64,000 bases of DNA from Anaeromyxobacter sp. (GTDB taxonomy: Bacteria > Myxococcota > Myxococcia > Myxococcales > Anaeromyxobacteraceae). Each line of letters opens with the position of its first letter. Position 1 is the stretch's first letter. The stretch lies in contig JADKCZ010000003.1 in the NCBI GenBank assembly GCA_016718565.1, positions 62,001 through 126,000 of the forward strand. The letters are read 5' to 3'. Under the pieces are notes generated by a model. It was not told the origin of the DNA. It saw only the letters and a program-made list of their open reading frames with translations, and ran no database searches. A program made the translations under genes and the position numbers. Shown piece by piece: positions 8,524 to 17,214 of the stretch.

Positions 8524-10212
8524 ATGGCGACCACGTCCACGCAGCGTCACCACCCGCGCGCCGGCACCTTGGCGCACCTCTCCGGGGCCCTGGCGCTGGT
8601 GCTCACCCTCGCCGCCTGCGGCGGCGGCAGCGGCGAAGCGGGTCCGCAGGGGCCGGCGGGTCCGTCGGGGCCGGCCGGCACCGGCGGTGGCCCCACCGGG
8701 CCCCAGGGCGAGGTCGGTCCGGCAGGGCCGGCTGGTCCCGCCGGCGCCGACGGGCTGGTCGGCCCGGCCGGCCCACAGGGGCCGACGGGGCAGACCGGCC
8801 CTCAGGGCCTGCTCGGCCCCGTCGGCCCGCAGGGCCCCGCCGGCACGCCCGGCGCCGCTGGCGCGCCAGGTCCGGCCGGGCTCAGCTGGCAGGGCGCCTG
8901 GTCGGCCGGGTCCAGCTACGCGCCGCTCGACGCGGTCACCTTCGCCGGCTCGAGCTGGGTGGCCAGGGCCAGCACCCTGGCATCCCCTCCGGTGGCTGGC
9001 GCCGACTGGGATCTCCTGGCCGAGGCTGGGCTCGACGGCGCCGCCGGACCGGCCGGCGCCGCTGGCCCCGCAGGGCCCGCTGGTCCGCAGGGGCTGGCTG
9101 GCGCCGACGGCCTCGACGGCGCGCTCGGGGCGACGGGCCCGGCTGGAGCCACCGGGCCGCAGGGTCTGACCGGCGCGGCGGGTCCAGTCGGTCCCCAGGG
9201 GCCGCAGGGGCTCATCGGGCTCACCGGACCGGCTGGCCCGCAGGGGCTCGCGGGCATCGCCGGCCCGATCGGACCGGCCGGCGCCCAGGGGCTGACCGGC
9301 GCGGCTGGCTTGACCGGCGCCACCGGCCTCACGGGCGCCGTCGGTCCGGCTGGCCCGGCCGGTCCGCAGGGGCTGCAGGGGCCGCAGGGCACCTTCGGGC
9401 CCATCGGTCCCGTTGGGCCCGTCGGGCCCATCGGCCTGACCGGGCCCACCGGCCTCACCGGCGCGGCGGGCCCGGCGGGCGCCACCGGAGCGACGGGCGC
9501 CATCGGCCCCGCCGGCCCGCAGGGGCTGCAGGGCCTGACCGGCGCGGTCGGCCCGGCTGGTCCGCAGGGGCTGGTGGGCCCGGCGGGCGCCACCGGAGCG
9601 ACGGGCGCCATCGGCCCCGCCGGCCCGCAGGGGCTGCAGGGCCTGACCGGCGCGGTCGGCCCGGCTGGTCCGCAGGGGCTGGTGGGCCCGGCGGGAGCCA
9701 CGGGCGCAGCCGGCGCGACCGGCGCCCAGGGACCGATCGGCCCCCAGGGCCCCTCTGGCCTGATCGCGGTCACCGAGGCCAGCGGCGGCGACGTCACCGG
9801 CATCCCCCAGGACCTCGGCTGCGTCGCCACCGGCGTCGGGGACAGCGGCATGCTCTTCATCGCCCCCACCGCGAACGTGCAGGTCGGCCCCGGCCAGGCC
9901 GTCACCGCCACCGCCACCACCCACATGGGCGGGACAGGCGGGGCGGCCGCCTCCAACCTGTCGCTCAACGTCTGCTACGCCGGCAGCGACGGGCTCATCG
10001 TCTCGGACGGCAACTTCCTCGGCTCCGATGGGCTGCAGCCCATCTCGGTGGGAGCCGGCTCCTCGCTGCCCCTCTCCCTGACCCGCACCTACTCCTCGCT
10101 GGTGCTGCCGCCGGACACCTACGACGTGGGGCTGTGCGGCTGCGTCCACACCACCACCGACCAGTGGAGCATCGACTGGAGCACCCTGACGGTGAGCGTG
10201 CTGCAGGAGTAG
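8524..10212 (+). CDS. Collagen-like surface lipoprotein
   Basis: The 562-residue protein begins with a lipoprotein signal ending LTLAAC (Cys32), so it should be lipid-anchored. Gly-X-Y triplets run from about residue 38 to 416, mostly GPAGPQ, GPTG and GATG types able to form a collagen-like triple helix. A non-collagen block (about 120-176, with WQGAWSAGSSY and SSWVA) interrupts them. It resembles the small Trp-rich carbohydrate-binding modules seen in chitinases and tail fibres. The last 145 residues are a globular head with Cys-Gly-Cys near the end. Two identical 108-bp units lie within the triplets. AGGAGG precedes the ATG. Likely roles are adhesion, stalk or spore-coat structure; none is shown directly. 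Confidence 0.85.
   Translation: MATTSTQRHHPRAGTLAHLSGALALVLTLAACGGGSGEAGPQGPAGPSGPAGTGGGPTGPQGEVGPAGPAGPAGADGLVGPAGPQGPTGQTGPQGLLGPVGPQGPAGTPGAAGAPGPAGLSWQGAWSAGSSYAPLDAVTFAGSSWVARASTLASPPVAGADWDLLAEAGLDGAAGPAGAAGPAGPAGPQGLAGADGLDGALGATGPAGATGPQGLTGAAGPVGPQGPQGLIGLTGPAGPQGLAGIAGPIGPAGAQGLTGAAGLTGATGLTGAVGPAGPAGPQGLQGPQGTFGPIGPVGPVGPIGLTGPTGLTGAAGPAGATGATGAIGPAGPQGLQGLTGAVGPAGPQGLVGPAGATGATGAIGPAGPQGLQGLTGAVGPAGPQGLVGPAGATGAAGATGAQGPIGPQGPSGLIAVTEASGGDVTGIPQDLGCVATGVGDSGMLFIAPTANVQVGPGQAVTATATTHMGGTGGAAASNLSLNVCYAGSDGLIVSDGNFLGSDGLQPISVGAGSSLPLSLTRTYSSLVLPPDTYDVGLCGCVHTTTDQWSIDWSTLTVSVLQE
9469..9684 (+). repeat. Perfect 108-bp tandem duplication in the collagen-like gene
   Basis: Units 9469-9576 and 9577-9684 appear identical base for base, each coding for 12 Gly-X-Y triplets. 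A third, diverging copy starts at 9685. Identity that includes wobble positions points to recent slippage or unequal recombination, so rod length may vary between strains. Confidence 0.85.
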
Positions 10213-10362
10213 GCGCCGGCGCCGCCTCCGCCCAGCACGCGCCACCCGCCGCGATCGGCCCCCACCCCGGGCCGGTCGCGGCTGTTCACCTTCCGTGAAC
10301 TCCGGGCGGGGCGCACCGGGCGGGGCCGCGGCTGGACGTCACCCCAGGTGAACTGGCGCTTT

Positions 10363-10463
10363 CGCCCCGCGGCGTGGACGGAGTTCACCCGACTGTCGAG
10401 ACCTGGTCGCGCTCCCTAGCTTTCGCCGGACACCTGAACCGCCGGTGCACCTCGTGGTGCACC
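10363..10463 (+). promoter_or_regulatory. Conserved upstream module, copy B (before the peroxidase-like gene)
   Basis: Partner of the module at 8355-8456. The core 10391-10422 contains GACC-T-GGTC (10400-10408). Twenty nt after the core is a perfect inverted repeat GGTGCACC-TCGT-GGTGCACC (10444-10463). The distance from this repeat to the start codon (64 nt) nearly equals that in copy A (67 nt). The rest of the 315-nt gap 10213-10527 holds nothing else I recognise. Confidence 0.55.
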
Positions 10464-10527
10464 CCGGTCGGCCTGGACGAAGCACCCGACACGCCGCGCC
10501 GCGAGGCGCCGCCACTGGAGGTCCGAC

Positions 10528-13500
10528 ATGTCCCGCACCGCCCGCACCCACCACCACCACCCTGGTTCGTCCGCCGGCCCGCCGCTCGGCCGCGGGCTGG
10601 TCGCCGTGCTCACCGCCGCCCTGCTGGCCGGCACGCCCGCCTGCCGCCAGGCGCCGCCCCAGGCCCCCGCGCCGGCGCGCCAGGAGGCGGTGGCGCCGGT
10701 GGGCCAGGGCTTCACGCTGAACGCCTCCGACCTGCGCTTCATCCGGCAGCAGATCCGCATCGCCGAGGCCCACGCCGCCGGCGGGCAGCTCTTCGGCCCC
10801 GGCCCGGACCAGGTGCACGACGTCCGCCTCCCCTTCGGCCTGCGCACCGTGGACGGCACCTTCAACAACCTGGTGCCGGGGCAGGAGGACTTCGGCGCCG
10901 CCGACCAGGCCTTCCCGCGCCTGGCCCCGGCCGACTTCCGCGCCGCCGAGGCCGGCACCTCCTACGCCCAGAAGAAGGGGCTGGTGCAGGACTCCCAGCC
11001 GCGCCTGGTGAGCAACCTGGTGGTGGACCAGACCCCGGCCAACCCGGCCGCCCTGGCCGCCGCCGGCGCCGGCGCCCTGCCCGACTTCTCCGGCACCCTC
11101 TTCATCCCCAACGTGGCGCCCGACGTCGGCCTCTCGGCCCCCTACAACTCGATGTTCACCCTCTTCGGCCAGTTCTTCGACCACGGCCTGGACCTCGTCA
11201 CCAAGGGCGGTGGCACGGTCTTCGTGCCGCTGCAGCCGGACGATCCGCTCTTCGTGCCGGGCAGCCCCACCAACTTCATGGTGCTGACCCGCGCCACCAA
11301 CCGGCCGGGCCCCGACGGCGTGATCGGCGACGACCCCGCCACGCCGGCGGACGAGAGCGCCGACGACGTGCAGGAGGCCATGAACACCACCACCCCGTTC
11401 GTCGACCAGAACCAGACCTACACCTCGCACCCCGCCCACCAGGTCTTCCTCAGGGCCTACCGGCTCGACGGGGCCGGCCGGCCGGTGGCCACCGGCAAGC
11501 TGCTGGACGGCGCCATCGCCGGCAACATCGGCAGCTGGAGCGAGGTGAAGGCGCAGGCGGCCGCGCTGCTCGGCCTGGCGCTCTCCGACGCCGACGTGAC
11601 CGACGTGCCCCTGCTGGCCACCGACCCCTACGGCCGCTTCCTGCGCGGCCCGAGCGGCTTCCCGCAGGTGGTCTTCCCCGGCAACGTGCTGGTGGAGGGG
11701 AATCCGGCCGCGCCGGTCTCGGTGGCCGGCGCCGTCCGCACCGGCCACGCCTTCCTCGACGACATCGCCCACCACGCCGCGCCCGTCGGCGACCACGACG
11801 GCAACCCGGCCACGCCCCGGCGGGCCCTCCTGCCCGACGCCGACCCCGGCACCGCCGACGATCTCGACCCGGCCACCTACGACGACGAGCTGCTGGGCGC
11901 CCACTTCGTCACCGGCGACGGCCGCGGCAACGAGAACATCGGCCTCACCATGGTGCACAGCGTCTTCCACGCGGAGCACAACCGGCTGGCCGACGACGTG
12001 CACCGGCAGATCGGCCTGCTGCTGACCACCGCCGAGGCGGCCGACTGGGCCGCCGTGAACCCGGCCAGCGGCTGGGACCACGGCGAGCGGCTCTTCCAGG
12101 CGGCCCGCTTCGTCACCGAGATGGAGTACCAGCACCTGGTGTTCGAGGAGTTCGCCCGCAAGGTGCAGCCGCAGGTGAACCTCTTCGCCGGCTACCACAC
12201 CGAGATCGACCCGGCCATCTCCGCCGAGTTCGCCCACACCGTCTACCGCTTCGGCCACTCCATGCTCACCGAGGTGGTGGCCCGGGTGAACGCCGACGGC
12301 ACGCCCAACGACCTGTCGCTCCTCGACGCCTTCCTCAACCCGCGGGCCTTCAACGACGGCGGGCCGGCCGGCACCCTCACCGCCGAGCAGGCGGTGGGCA
12401 GCATCGTGCGCGGCATGACCCGCCAGGTGGGCAACGAGCTCGACGAGTTCGTCACCGAGGCGCTGCGCGACCGGCTGCTCGGGCTGCCGCTGGATCTCGC
12501 CACCATCAACCTGGCCCGCGGCCGCAGCGAGGGCGTGCCGCGCCTCAACGACGCGCGCCGCCAGTTCTTCGCCGCCACCATCAACTCGGCGCTGGCCCCG
12601 TACCAGAGCTGGGCCGACCTGGGCGACGGGCTGCGCCACCGCCTGTCGCTGGCCAACTTCGTGGCCGCCTACGGCACCCACCCGTCCATCAGCGGAGACC
12701 TGGCCGCACGGCGCGCCGCGGCGGCCCTGCTGGTGGCGGCCGATCCGGCCGATCCGGCCACCCCGGCCGACGCCTTCGACTTCATGGTCGGCGCCGGCGC
12801 CTGGGCCGCGGTGGGCGGGCGCAGCCCCACCGGCCTGGAGGACGTCGACTTCTGGGTGGGCGGCCTGGCCGAGAAGCAGGCCCCCTTCGGCGGGCTGCTC
12901 GGCTCCACCTTCAACCACGTCTTCGAGACCCAGCTGGAGCGGCTGCAGGACGGCGACCGGCTCTACTACCTGACCCGCACCGCCGGCCTCAACCTGCTGG
13001 TCCAGCTGGAGGGCAACTCCTTCGCCGAGCTGGTGATGCGCAACTCCGACGCCACCAGCCTGCCGGCCGACGTCTTCTCGCGCCCCGACTTCCTCTTCGA
13101 CCTGGCCGCGCTCGGGGCCAGCGGCCCCATCCTGGACGACCCGGCCACCCCGGACGACGAGTCCCTCATGGCCGACCTGCGCCGCCTGCCGGACGGCACG
13201 GTCCGCTACACCGGCCCGGCCCACGTCATCTGGGCCGGCACCGACGATCCGGCGGTGGTGGACCGCATCTCCTCCAGCGAGGGCGACGACACCCTGCGGG
13301 GCAACGGCGGGCGGGACGTCATGGAGGGCGGGTCCGGCAACGACCAGTTCATCGGCGGCGAGGGCGACGACATCCTCACCGACGCCTTCGGCGACGACGT
13401 CCTCAAGGGCGGCCCCGGCGACGACGCCATCAGCTCGGGCCCCGGCTTCGACCTCAACATGGGCGGGCTGGGCAACGACTTCGTGGTGGGCGGCTCGGAT

Positions 13501-15351
13501 CCCACCGAGACCTTCGGCGGCCCGGGAGACGACTTCATCTTCGCCGGCGACTCCACCGACACGGTCTTCGGCGACGACGGCGACGACTGGATCGAGGGCG
13601 GCGGCCAGGCCGACCTGCTGCAGGGCGACAACGGGGCGCCCTTCCAGAACGACCCGAACGCCCCCGGCCACGACGTCATCATCGGCGACGGCGGCGACGA
13701 CGACTACGACGCGGAGGGCGGCGACGACATCATGGTGGCCGGCCCGGGCGTCGAGCGGAGCGAGGGCATGCTCGGCTTCGACTGGGTGACCCACAAGAAC
13801 GACCCGCAGCCGGCCGACGCCGACCTGTTCCGCCTCGGGCTCCTGCCCCCTGACCAGGACGCGCTGCGCGACCGCTTCGACCTGGTGGAGGGGCTCTCCG
13901 GCTGGCGCTTCGCCGACCTGCTGCGCGGCGACGACGGCGACGCCACCACCATGGTGGGCCACGAGCTGGACGCCGCCGGCATCGCCCGCATCCAGGGGCT
14001 CTCGGCCGTCCTGGGCGAGGCCAGCGCCTTCACCGGCGGCAACGTCCTCCTGGGCGGCGCCGGCAGCGACCTGCTCGAGGGGCGCGGCGGCGACGACGTC
14101 ATCGACGGCGACGCCTGGCTGGACGTCTCCATCCGGGCGCCCGACCTCTCCACCCCGGACCCGACCGACTCCCGGCTGGTGGACGGCATGGCCGCCGTGC
14201 GGGCCGACGTCTTCTCGGGCCGCCTCCACCCGGGCGAGCTCTCCATCGTGCGGCGCATCCTCACCGCCGGCGCAGGCCCGGCCGACGTGGACACCGCGGT
14301 CTACTCCGGCGCCCGCGCCGAGTACCTGGTGGCCCGCAACGCCGACGGCACCGTCACGGTGGACCACCAGGGCGGCCTCGACGGCCGCGACACCCTCAGG
14401 AACGTGGAGCTGCTGGCCTTCACCGACGGCACCATCCCGGTGCCCGTGAACTCCCTGGCCTCCGGCACCGTCACCCTCTCCAGCCTGACGCCGGTGGAGG
14501 GGCAGCTGCTGGTGGCCACCAGCACCGTGGCCGACGCCGACGGCATCGACGCCGCCACCTTCCGGCTGGTCTGGCAGGTGGAGACGGCGCCCGGTCTCTT
14601 CGCCGAGGTCGCGGTGGGCGACACCTTCCGCCCGGACGACCCGGTGGCGGGCCGCCGGCTGCGGGTGGTGGCGACCTTCCTGGACCTGGCCGCCGTGCCG
14701 GCCCAGGAGTCCGTGGCCTCCTCCATCACCGCGGCCGTCACCGCGGTCAACGACCCGCCCACCGGCGCGCCGCAGCTCAGCGACACCACGCCGTCGGTGG
14801 GGGCGCCGCTCTCGGCCCTCACCGCTGGGCTGGCCGACGCCGACGGGCTGGGACCGTTCACCTACCAGTGGCAGGCCGACCGGGTGAACATCGCCGGCGC
14901 CGCCGCCCGCGCCGTGGGCTTCACGCCCACCGCGGCCCAGCTCGGGCGGCAGCTCACCGTGGTGGTGACCTGGACCGACGGGCAGGGCTTCACGCAGGCG
15001 GTGGCGTCGCCGGCCTCGGCGGCGGTCACCCCCGCGGCCGGACCCATCGCCAGCGTGGTGGCGGCCTTCGACTTCGGCCGGCGCCGCGTCAACACCACCA
15101 CCCTGGGCCAGCTCACCGTCACCAACCCGGGCAGCGCCCCCCTGGTGATCTCCGCGGTGACCAGCTCGGGCGCGCCGTTCGTGACGCCCTCGCTGGGCAC
15201 CTGCGCGGCGCCGCTGGCCCCCGGGCGGACCTGCCGGGTCACCGTGACGTTCCGGCCCACGGCCCTGGGCGCCTTCGCCGGGACCCTCACCCTCACCAGC
15301 AACGCCATCAACAGCCCCACCCAGGTGGCGCTGACCGGCCTGGTGCGGTGA
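10528..15351 (+). CDS. Exported animal-type haem peroxidase with RTX calcium-binding repeats
   Basis: This 1607-residue protein has an N-terminal signal (about 22-38, with Cys39 a weak lipobox candidate). A peroxidase domain follows (about 60-900). FGQFFDHGLD (about 213-222) carries the distal histidine expected of animal-type haem peroxidases. NIGLTMVHSVFHAEHNRLAD (about 471-490) is the hallmark helix with a proximal-type EHNRLAD. Residues about 918-1195 hold GGxGxD-type nonapeptides (GGSGND, GGEGDD, GGPGDD, GGAGSD) that bind calcium in RTX proteins. The C-terminal 300 residues hold immunoglobulin-like repeats and an ASPM/HYDIN-like choice-of-anchor domain. Probably a secreted oxidant-generating or crosslinking enzyme. 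No type I secretion genes are visible nearby. Confidence 0.85.
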   Translation: MSRTARTHHHHPGSSAGPPLGRGLVAVLTAALLAGTPACRQAPPQAPAPARQEAVAPVGQGFTLNASDLRFIRQQIRIAEAHAAGGQLFGPGPDQVHDVRLPFGLRTVDGTFNNLVPGQEDFGAADQAFPRLAPADFRAAEAGTSYAQKKGLVQDSQPRLVSNLVVDQTPANPAALAAAGAGALPDFSGTLFIPNVAPDVGLSAPYNSMFTLFGQFFDHGLDLVTKGGGTVFVPLQPDDPLFVPGSPTNFMVLTRATNRPGPDGVIGDDPATPADESADDVQEAMNTTTPFVDQNQTYTSHPAHQVFLRAYRLDGAGRPVATGKLLDGAIAGNIGSWSEVKAQAAALLGLALSDADVTDVPLLATDPYGRFLRGPSGFPQVVFPGNVLVEGNPAAPVSVAGAVRTGHAFLDDIAHHAAPVGDHDGNPATPRRALLPDADPGTADDLDPATYDDELLGAHFVTGDGRGNENIGLTMVHSVFHAEHNRLADDVHRQIGLLLTTAEAADWAAVNPASGWDHGERLFQAARFVTEMEYQHLVFEEFARKVQPQVNLFAGYHTEIDPAISAEFAHTVYRFGHSMLTEVVARVNADGTPNDLSLLDAFLNPRAFNDGGPAGTLTAEQAVGSIVRGMTRQVGNELDEFVTEALRDRLLGLPLDLATINLARGRSEGVPRLNDARRQFFAATINSALAPYQSWADLGDGLRHRLSLANFVAAYGTHPSISGDLAARRAAAALLVAADPADPATPADAFDFMVGAGAWAAVGGRSPTGLEDVDFWVGGLAEKQAPFGGLLGSTFNHVFETQLERLQDGDRLYYLTRTAGLNLLVQLEGNSFAELVMRNSDATSLPADVFSRPDFLFDLAALGASGPILDDPATPDDESLMADLRRLPDGTVRYTGPAHVIWAGTDDPAVVDRISSSEGDDTLRGNGGRDVMEGGSGNDQFIGGEGDDILTDAFGDDVLKGGPGDDAISSGPGFDLNMGGLGNDFVVGGSDPTETFGGPGDDFIFAGDSTDTVFGDDGDDWIEGGGQADLLQGDNGAPFQNDPNAPGHDVIIGDGGDDDYDAEGGDDIMVAGPGVERSEGMLGFDWVTHKNDPQPADADLFRLGLLPPDQDALRDRFDLVEGLSGWRFADLLRGDDGDATTMVGHELDAAGIARIQGLSAVLGEASAFTGGNVLLGGAGSDLLEGRGGDDVIDGDAWLDVSIRAPDLSTPDPTDSRLVDGMAAVRADVFSGRLHPGELSIVRRILTAGAGPADVDTAVYSGARAEYLVARNADGTVTVDHQGGLDGRDTLRNVELLAFTDGTIPVPVNSLASGTVTLSSLTPVEGQLLVATSTVADADGIDAATFRLVWQVETAPGLFAEVAVGDTFRPDDPVAGRRLRVVATFLDLAAVPAQESVASSITAAVTAVNDPPTGAPQLSDTTPSVGAPLSALTAGLADADGLGPFTYQWQADRVNIAGAAARAVGFTPTAAQLGRQLTVVVTWTDGQGFTQAVASPASAAVTPAAGPIASVVAAFDFGRRRVNTTTLGQLTVTNPGSAPLVISAVTSSGAPFVTPSLGTCAAPLAPGRTCRVTVTFRPTALGAFAGTLTLTSNAINSPTQVALTGLVR

Positions 15352-15355
15352 ACCA

Positions 15356-15383
15356 CCGGTGACCCGGTCCGCCGGGTCACCGG
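15356..15383 (+). terminator. Strong terminator hairpin after the peroxidase gene
   Basis: CCGGTGACCCGG (15356-15367) and CCGGGTCACCGG (15372-15383) form a perfect 12-bp stem with a 4-nt loop, 4 nt after the stop codon. The downstream gene is convergent, so it may serve both. Confidence 0.7.
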
Positions 15384-15435
15384 GACGTGGCGGCGGCCGC
15401 CGGGGCTCCCCTGCCCTGGCGGCCGCCTCGCCTCG

Positions 15436-16887
15436 TCAGCGGGCCAGCTCCTCCAGGTAGTCCACGAAGGAGCGGACCGCGTCGTCGAACCCCTTGAGGC
15501 GCGGGTTCTTGCTGACGATGAGGTAGTACTCGTCCGGCGCGTGGGCGCCGCCGCCGTGGCCCAGGCCGAAGTGGCCGGAGGCCAGCGAGAGCGGCGGGCT
15601 GGTGAAGACCCAGCCCGGGTAGGAGCCGGCGGTGCGCGGCCAGAGCTGCGCGTCGACGCCGGCCTGGCGGTAGGTGGCCAGCTGCTTCTGGATGAGCGGC
15701 GCGTCGGCCGGGGTGGAGGTGGGGTCGTAGCCGCCGCTGGGGTTCACCTCCAGGTCGCCGAAGCCGCGCCGCGCCAGGTGGGCCCTGAGCGCCGCCACCG
15801 CCCCGTCGTAGGTCATGCCGGGCACCAGCCTGAGGTCGAGCTTGGCCACCGCGCGGTGCGGCAGCACCGTCATGCCGCCCGGCCCCGTGTGGCCGGCCAC
15901 CAGCCCCTCGATGTTCACGGTGGGGCGGGAGACCAGGTCGGCCAGCGAGTCGCGCCAGCCGGCGTCGCGGGCCCATCGCGTCACCCCGAGCTGCTGCTTG
16001 GTGGCCTGCTCGCTCTGGCGCACCGCCGCCAGGTCCACCAGCCGGGCCTCCTCGGCCGAGAGCGGGCGGGCCTGCTCCGCGAAGCCCTCGATGGCCGGCG
16101 TGCCGTCGGCCTTCACCAGCGTGGCCAGCGCCTGCACCAGGTGGAAGGCCGGGCTGTCGAGCCGGGCCCGGTTGCCGGAGTGGACGTCCCGGCTCGGGCC
16201 GCGGCCCCAGCGCGCCCCGCTGGCCACCAGCTCCAGCTCCACCACCCCCTTGGCCCCCAGCGCCACCGTCACCTCGCCGTCGGCCCCCTGCGCGGCGCTG
16301 GGCATGAAGACGCCCACCGTGCGGGCCAGGGCCGCCGACACCTCGGGCCGGCGCACCACCTGGGCGAAGTGCGGCGAGCCGATCTCCTCCTCGCCCTCCG
16401 CCACCAGCACCAGGTTGACCGGCAGGGGCCGCCCGGCGGCGCGGTAGGCGTGCAGGGCGGCCAGGAAGGCCGCCTGCGGCCCCTTCTGGTTGACGGTGCC
16501 GCGGCCCATCATGACGGTGCCGAAGCCCGGCCGCTCGACCAGCCGGCCCTCCAGCGGCGGCGCGCTCCAGGCGGCCGGGTCGAACTGCTTCACGTCGTAC
16601 ATGAAGTAGAGCCCCACGGTTCGCGCCGCGCCGGCGTCCAGGGTGGCGAAGACGCCAGGCTTGCCGTCGGTCGGCACCCGCTCCACCCGCTGGAAGCCGG
16701 CCTCGCGCAGGAGCGCCATCATCCGCTCGGCGCCCGCCTCGGTGTTGAGCCCCTCGGCGGCGATGGTGGGCAGCGCCACCCAGGCCTGCAGGCGTGCCAC
16801 GTTCCCGGCGTGGTGCGCCGCGACCTCGGCGTAGACCGGCTCGAGGCCCGGTGCGGCGGCGAGCAAGGCGAGGAGGAGCGGGGTCAT
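15436..16887 (-). CDS. M20-family peptidase-like protein with altered metal ligands
   Basis: The 483-residue protein has a short signal-like N-terminus (LLLALLAAAPG) and the full M20/M28 layout: a catalytic domain, a dimerisation insert and a C-terminal SGHFGLGHGGGAHAPDE loop with the last histidine ligand. EGEEEIGS, holding the catalytic glutamate pair, is intact. However, the usual GHxDV is FMYDV (His to Met) and GRGxxDxKG is GRGTVNQKG (bridging Asp to Asn). Two of the five expected zinc ligands are therefore changed. It may bind one metal, use another chemistry or be inactive. The ATG at 16887 follows a weak purine-rich site. It stands alone and convergent to the peroxidase gene. Confidence 0.78.
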   Translation of the reverse strand: MTPLLLALLAAAPGLEPVYAEVAAHHAGNVARLQAWVALPTIAAEGLNTEAGAERMMALLREAGFQRVERVPTDGKPGVFATLDAGAARTVGLYFMYDVKQFDPAAWSAPPLEGRLVERPGFGTVMMGRGTVNQKGPQAAFLAALHAYRAAGRPLPVNLVLVAEGEEEIGSPHFAQVVRRPEVSAALARTVGVFMPSAAQGADGEVTVALGAKGVVELELVASGARWGRGPSRDVHSGNRARLDSPAFHLVQALATLVKADGTPAIEGFAEQARPLSAEEARLVDLAAVRQSEQATKQQLGVTRWARDAGWRDSLADLVSRPTVNIEGLVAGHTGPGGMTVLPHRAVAKLDLRLVPGMTYDGAVAALRAHLARRGFGDLEVNPSGGYDPTSTPADAPLIQKQLATYRQAGVDAQLWPRTAGSYPGWVFTSPPLSLASGHFGLGHGGGAHAPDEYYLIVSKNPRLKGFDDAVRSFVDYLEELAR

Positions 16888-17214
16888 GGTGAGGCCTCCG
16901 GTGGCGCGCGGGACACGTGTGGGGACCGGGAGGTTAGGCCGCTGCCCGGGTGGCGGGCAACGCCGGCGGCCTCCCGGCTGGCCCGGCAGCCGCCCGGGAG
17001 CGTCGCCGCTCCGGTCGGGGGGCGCTGGCGGTGGGTTTTCGGAGAATGGCCCGGATCGGTCTCCCCCAGCCGGGGTTGCAGGCCGGGCGCGCCTCCCGGG
17101 GCGGGGCGGCGGCCCCGTCCGCACAGCCCCAGGTGCGGTGCAACACGTGGTAGTTCCCTGCGGAACGTCGCGCCGGCTTACTGTAGGCCCCCCCCTTGCA
17201 GGGACCACACCCCT
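16888..17214. promoter_or_regulatory. Divergent intergenic region, M20-like / DUF4912
   Basis: This 327-nt gap separates divergent genes and should hold both promoters. A small inverted repeat GTTCC-CTGC-GGAAC lies at about 17153-17166. TACTGT (17179-17184) is a -10 candidate for the glycogen locus, without a clear -35. I see no gene in it. Confidence 0.3.

Noticed and set aside
10339..14367. Open frame of over 1300 codons antisense to the peroxidase-like gene
   Set aside because: It is a product of high GC at third positions: Val/Gly/Ala/Arg-rich, no family motifs. The plus-strand protein has clear domains throughout.
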